Of a DNA stretch of 64,000 nt, positions 59,958 through 64,000 are shown one piece after another. This stretch comes from Methanobrevibacter sp. V74. Lineage in GTDB: Archaea > Methanobacteriota > Methanobacteria > Methanobacteriales > Methanobacteriaceae. The notes beneath the pieces are model-generated. The model saw only the letters and a program-made list of their open reading frames with translations, ran no database searches and was not told where the DNA came from. The position numbers and the translations under genes are program-made. The stretch's first letter is position 1. Each line of letters begins with the position of its first letter. Where the stretch lies: contig NZ_CAUJAN010000002.1 in the NCBI RefSeq assembly GCF_963082495.1, positions 186,001-250,000 on the forward strand. The letters are read 5' to 3'.

Positions 59958-60590
59958 TTAAATATTCCCCTTAAAATAATCACAAATCTCAATACATGGG
60001 CAAATCTCACATTGGGGAGACATTGGCTTACAAATATTTTGACCGAACTGAACCATCAAATCATTTAACTTAATCCACAAATCTTTAGGAGCAATTTTAG
60101 TAAGCTCAACTTCAGTATCTTCAGGGTTTTTAGTATCTACTAAACCTAACCTATTTGAGATTCTGTGAACATGAGTATCAACTGGAATTGCTGGAAGTTC
60201 AAAAGCAAAAACCATTACACAATTGGCAGTTTTTCTGCCTACTCCAGGAAGTTTTAGCATTTCTTCAACAGTATCTGGAACCTCCCCACCATATTGGTCA
60301 ATTAAAATTTGGGAAACTTCCTGAATTCTTACCGCTTTCACATTATAAAATCCGGCTGGTCTGATTAACTCTTTTACATCATCAATCGGAGCTTCTGCAA
60401 CTTCATAAATATTTCTATATTTGGAAAATAAATTATTAGTAGCTTGATCTGTGTTTTCATCACGAGTTCTCTGAGACAAAATAGTTCTAATTAATACCTG
60501 ATATGGATCATGGTCTTGAAATGTCCTTATCTCAAAAGTATTTTCCAAACATTCAACCAATCTAATTACTCTTTCTTCTTTATTCATCAT
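59958..60590 (-). CDS. nth: Endonuclease III (DNA glycosylase/AP lyase)
   Basis: Nth removes oxidised pyrimidines. The 210-residue protein has the helix-hairpin-helix [15 protein letters not shown] with the catalytic lysine in GRKTAN, the Asp in PVDTHVHRI, and the Fe-S ligands C-x6-C-x2-C-x5-C ([17 protein letters not shown]). GGAG precedes the ATG. The start overlaps the stop of aroA (ATGATG), so the two genes are co-transcribed. Confidence 0.95.
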   Translation of the reverse strand: MMNKEERVIRLVECLENTFEIRTFQDHDPYQVLIRTILSQRTRDENTDQATNNLFSKYRNIYEVAEAPIDDVKELIRPAGFYNVKAVRIQEVSQILIDQYGGEVPDTVEEMLKLPGVGRKTANCVMVFAFELPAIPVDTHVHRISNRLGLVDTKNPEDTEVELTKIAPKDLWIKLNDLMVQFGQNICKPMSPQCEICPCIEICDYFKGNI

Positions 60591-61903
60591 ACCAACTCCA
60601 ATTCAAAACCCAGTTTTGCCATTGTTTCTATAAAATTAGGGAATGAAACATCGAACACTTCCCCATTCGTGATTTCAATGTCATGTCTAAGACCTATCAG
60701 GGAAAATGCCATTGCAAGTCTGTGATCCCCATGAGAATCAACAGTGCCTGACGATACCCCACCAGTTATGCTCATTCCATCTTCATGTTCTTCCAATTTG
60801 CACCCAAGTTTTTCCAACTCGCGGCAAGTGGTGTCAATCCTATCAGTTTCTTTTAATCTTGCATGAGCAACACCAGTGATATTTGATGTTCCTTCAGCCA
60901 TTGCCGCTAGAACTGCAACAGTGATTAATAAATCTGGAGCATTGGACAAATCAACATCGATTGCCTTTAAATTACCTCCTGATGCAATTTCAACATAATC
61001 CTCCCCACGGACAATAGTTGCACCCATTTTCTGAAGGATATCTAAAATAAATCTATCTCCCTGTTTTGATGTTCTAAATAGATTCTTAATTCTGGCACTG
61101 CCGCCATTAATGGCAATCAATGCAAGCAAATAGGATGCAGAGGAATAATCTCCTTCAACCGTGTAATCACAAGCGACATATTCCTGTTTAGGAATTTTGA
61201 ATTCATCAATCCTGCAACTTTGGTGTTCCCGATTGCATGAATCATGCTTTAAATAATAAGATTTGATTGACCTAATACCGAATTTCCTCATAATGTCCCA
61301 AGTCATATGAACATAAGGTTTTGATTTAAATTCAGGCAGCACGTATAAATTAACACCACAGTCAGACAATGGTGCGGATATTAAAATTGATGAAATGAAC
61401 TGTGAACTAACATTGCCCATAATATTAGTTTCGCCACCAAGATAACCCGGCTTAATCAATATTGGCGCTTTATCATCATCATTTAATGATACTGTTTCAA
61501 CTCCCAATGGTTTTAAAGCATCCATTAAAAGACCCATTGGCCTTGTCTGAAGAGACTCATCACCAGTTAGAATAACCTCATTATCACTTAATGCAGATAC
61601 TGATGTCATCAATCTAAGCGTAGTTCCTGAATTTGCAAGATCAATTGGCCCCTCACAGGAATTATGGAGTCTACCATTAGTTCCTATAACTTCCAAATAA
61701 TTATCTTTCCTGTTAATTTGAGCACCTAACGCTTTACACACCCTAATAGATGCCAAAGTATCTTCAGAGAATAGCATATCATAAAGTTTAGATGTGCCTT
61801 TAGCTAGTGAAGCCAATATAACTGCTCTGTGAGAATAACTTTTAGATGGAGGTGCTTTAACCTCCCCACCAATATTTGAAACAATTTTTACCTTAAGAAT
61901 CAT
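60587..61903 (-). CDS. aroA: 3-phosphoshikimate 1-carboxyvinyltransferase (EPSP synthase)
   Basis: AroA makes EPSP in the shikimate pathway. The protein has the N-terminal substrate motif [16 protein letters not shown], the domain repeats, and the C-terminal [18 protein letters not shown] and [10 protein letters not shown]. The start at 61903 ([13 protein letters not shown]) is placed with GGGAT upstream; an 11-codon longer form is less likely. About 438 residues is normal. It has an insertion near residue 210 with [14 protein letters not shown] compared with typical forms. Confidence 0.93.
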   Translation of the reverse strand: MILKVKIVSNIGGEVKAPPSKSYSHRAVILASLAKGTSKLYDMLFSEDTLASIRVCKALGAQINRKDNYLEVIGTNGRLHNSCEGPIDLANSGTTLRLMTSVSALSDNEVILTGDESLQTRPMGLLMDALKPLGVETVSLNDDDKAPILIKPGYLGGETNIMGNVSSQFISSILISAPLSDCGVNLYVLPEFKSKPYVHMTWDIMRKFGIRSIKSYYLKHDSCNREHQSCRIDEFKIPKQEYVACDYTVEGDYSSASYLLALIAINGGSARIKNLFRTSKQGDRFILDILQKMGATIVRGEDYVEIASGGNLKAIDVDLSNAPDLLITVAVLAAMAEGTSNITGVAHARLKETDRIDTTCRELEKLGCKLEEHEDGMSITGGVSSGTVDSHGDHRLAMAFSLIGLRHDIEITNGEVFDVSFPNFIETMAKLGFELELV

Positions 61904-62187
61904 CTTATCCCAACAAAAAGATATTGAACATGACATTATCTTCCTAACTTTTCTATAATAAAATCTGATTTCATTGGTTAATTAAATTTGTGGAATTATG
62001 TTAAAAAAATGAAATTAACATACCTCAATAAGGCATACTGTAAAAATAAATAGATGTGAATTTAAAATATACCCCTGCACAGTTCCTAATTTTTAATATT
62101 TCGTTGTTTTTATACACAGTTCAGTTAGTCAAATATTAATCCTTTGTAAATAAAAAATAAGAAATCAAATATTATTAAACAGGATAA
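61904..62187. other. Gap without a gene
   Basis: AT-rich DNA upstream of aroA and downstream of the ATPase remnant. It probably holds the aroA promoter; no distinct repeat, RNA gene or frame seen. Confidence 0.4.
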
Positions 62188-63641
62188 TCATAAAAAAGAA
62201 AATGTTTTCGGAGGTATGAATATCATATCATCTCTTTTTTCAATGCAATCTGTTTTATTTGAAACTACAATACCATAATCTGCATCATATTTATTTATAG
62301 CTTTCTTTACTTGTCTTTTTGTTTTATCATCTATTCCAGATTCAATTGGTATTGCATTTCCAAATGATTTTTGAACAATGAAATCAACACCACCCTTTTG
62401 AGAATCATAATACACATTGAAATCAAATGATACATTATTATTGCTTAAATTAAATAAATTTGATGCAATTTGGTTTTCAAGCAATATCCCCTCATATTCA
62501 CTTGTGATCCCGCACTATTTCCAAATTTTTTATTTATGCAATTTCTTATATTGGGTGTTGCAAAATTATATTTCCATGGTTTTTTTACTTTTTTTGAAGT
62601 GCCACCATATGCTTCACTATGAAATATTAATTGTGTTTTTTCTAAAGTGTTAATAATGTTGTTAATAGTTGTTTTACTGCAATCTAAATAATTTGACAAT
62701 TTATCATGAGATATTTCTCCTGGTTTTTGAGATGCTAAATATACTAATGTTTTATAAGTTAAATTTTGATTATTCTTATTTAAATTAAAAACATTGCCCA
62801 TATCAATAGTTATCACTTTGGAAATTATTGACCATGATTTAGATACGATAATGTCTTCAAATTTAATGTTGAATGTTGTCGGAAAACCTCCATAATTTAA
62901 ATAAATATTCCAATCATTTAAAGGATAGTTATCTAGACTTAATAATTCTTTTTGAATTGTTGATTCTTTTTCCTGTGCGTTTTCAACTTCCCCTGTGAAT
63001 ATTAAATCAAATAAATCTTTTTGAATGTCTGTCCGGTAGTTATATTTTAGGTTTAAGTGTTCACTATAATTTAAAGGCATTACTGGCAATATATTAAGTC
63101 TTCTTGCGGCATCAGGATTATAATTTAAGTGAAGTGAAGATGATCCTGTCAATATTAGAAAAACATATGGTGATTCATCAAAGATAACTTTGCCATTCAT
63201 AGCCCAATTTTTATCAAAATGAGCCTCATCAATGAAAACAAAGACTGGTTTATCTAAAAGAGCAGGAGTAGTGTTGTGAATCTTATCCAAATAGATTTCT
63301 ATTATTTTTTCGATATCGCTTTCACCTGCAAAATTTGTAGTTTCACAGGAAATATATAATAAATCATTGGAATTGAAGTTTTTTTCTTTTAATAAATACT
63401 CATAGCATTGAAATAGAATTGTTGTTTTTCCAACACCTCTAATTCCCGGCAATACAAAATACCTTTCCTCGGATTCATTATTTAAAAAACTATCAATCAT
63501 TGATTTAAGTTTTCTGAATTCATATTTACTATTAAATTCAATGCCATTATATGACAGTCTCCTGTTTAAAATCATTGGAACTTCAGATAACTGTTTCTGT
63601 ATATAATTATAAATTACATCATCCATATTAACCAAAACCAT
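62188..63641 (-). pseudogene. Archaeal AAA ATPase (DUF4143-type), frameshifted
   Basis: The first frame (62445-63641) has Walker A LPGIRGVGKTTILF (about residues 63-76), Walker B PVFVFIDEAHFDK and the arginine-region ILTGSSSLHL, followed by a winged-helix part (SHDKLSNYLDCSKTTINNII). The typical C-terminal nuclease-like domain continues in another frame at 62188-62484 (EYEGILLENQIASNLF). One frameshift near 62500 separates them. The family occurs in many methanogens in multiple copies. It is a pseudogene, or a sequencing error in an intact gene. Confidence 0.72.
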
Positions 63642-64000
63642 TTTTTACATCACAACGGGACTGTCAATTTGTTAGGACTTTTGATAACATCTTGTGTTTA
63701 TTTTTTCAAAGTCTTTTTTCCAGCCTTCTTTTAATTAATTTTTTACTTCTTAATTTTTCGTTAAATTTATATATTGGTTATGGTTTAGTTTTTTTTTAGT
63801 TTTTATATTTTTTTATTTTTCATGAAATTATTTCGTTATATTATCGTTTAATTTTGATATATATTAACAATAATTTTTAAAATTAATTATTTATGATTAT
63901 AAACTTTTTATAGTTTATTTTAAGTGTAATTAACTATTTATAGTATGGAAGACAAATAATTATATATGTACAGCAAAATTAAATGCCTTCCATATCTTAA
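63642..64000. other. AT-rich gap at the window end, no gene seen
   Basis: Very AT-rich with long T runs (63786-63820) and TATA-like stretches. No open frame, RNA structure or repeat is recognisable; it may hold the promoter of the ATPase remnant. Confidence 0.4.

Overview
The window is AT-rich archaeal DNA, most likely from Methanobrevibacter or a close relative in the Methanobacteriales. The evidence is the exosome-proteasome gene string (rrp42, rrp41, rrp4, SBDS, psmA, rnp2, rnp3), cobamide and molybdopterin genes, AGGTGAT-type ribosome sites with archaeal TATA boxes, and a provirus carrying pseudomurein-type peptidases and Ig-like adhesin domains. The genus is inferred from these features, not from a database comparison.

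Layout. Positions 1-2135 (+): end of ubiX, cbiT, a membrane protein and mobA. Positions 2132-7363 (-): exosome/SBDS/proteasome operon and the RNase P proteins rnp2-rnp3. Positions 7413-13269: zinc-ribbon proteins (one membrane-bound, one with an HELGH metalloprotease motif, one with seven ribbons in series), a winged-helix regulator and an archaeal RecJ-like DHH protein. Positions 13354-15342 (-): superoxide reductase, IscU/NifU scaffold and NifS cysteine desulfurase. Positions 15349-51508: a 36-kb tailed provirus. Positions 51546-61903 (-): a sulfur/cysteine block (metY, cysS with tRNA-Cys, an Fe-S-type HTH regulator, cysE, cysK) interrupted by insertion-sequence debris, then nth and aroA. 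Positions 62188-63641 (-): a frameshifted AAA ATPase.

Provirus. Its left end carries the integrase. A DinD/BRO-like protein, membrane and secreted cargo proteins, duplicated structured RNAs and an AbrB-type regulator follow. Next comes an operon of about 20 tiny, often ATGA-overlapping early genes, then holin-like proteins and a siphovirus virion module in the usual order: small and large terminase, portal, MuF, protease/scaffold, capsid, connectors, major tail protein, tail chaperones, tape measure, distal tail, tail tip and lysin. No replicative polymerase, primase or MCM is visible, so it probably relies on host replication.

Main new observations. (1) The capsid gene and the major tail gene are each followed by a related Ig-like domain in another frame, reachable by -1 and +1 frameshifting respectively; the tail chaperone pair looks like a third shift. 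(2) Two copies of a structured RNA show several compensatory base-pair changes. (3) A 13-bp direct repeat places the integration site on the start codon of nifS. Joined across the repeat, the flanks restore a metY-nifS-nifU order with a ribosome site for nifS that is now stranded 36 kb away. (4) A palindrome ATAAC-N4-GTTAT precedes metY (twice), cysK and, with one mismatch, cysE, suggesting a cysteine regulon. (5) The provirus carries its own tRNA-Leu(UAG), a MuF protein with a GNAT-like tail and three Cys-His-Asp peptidase domains.
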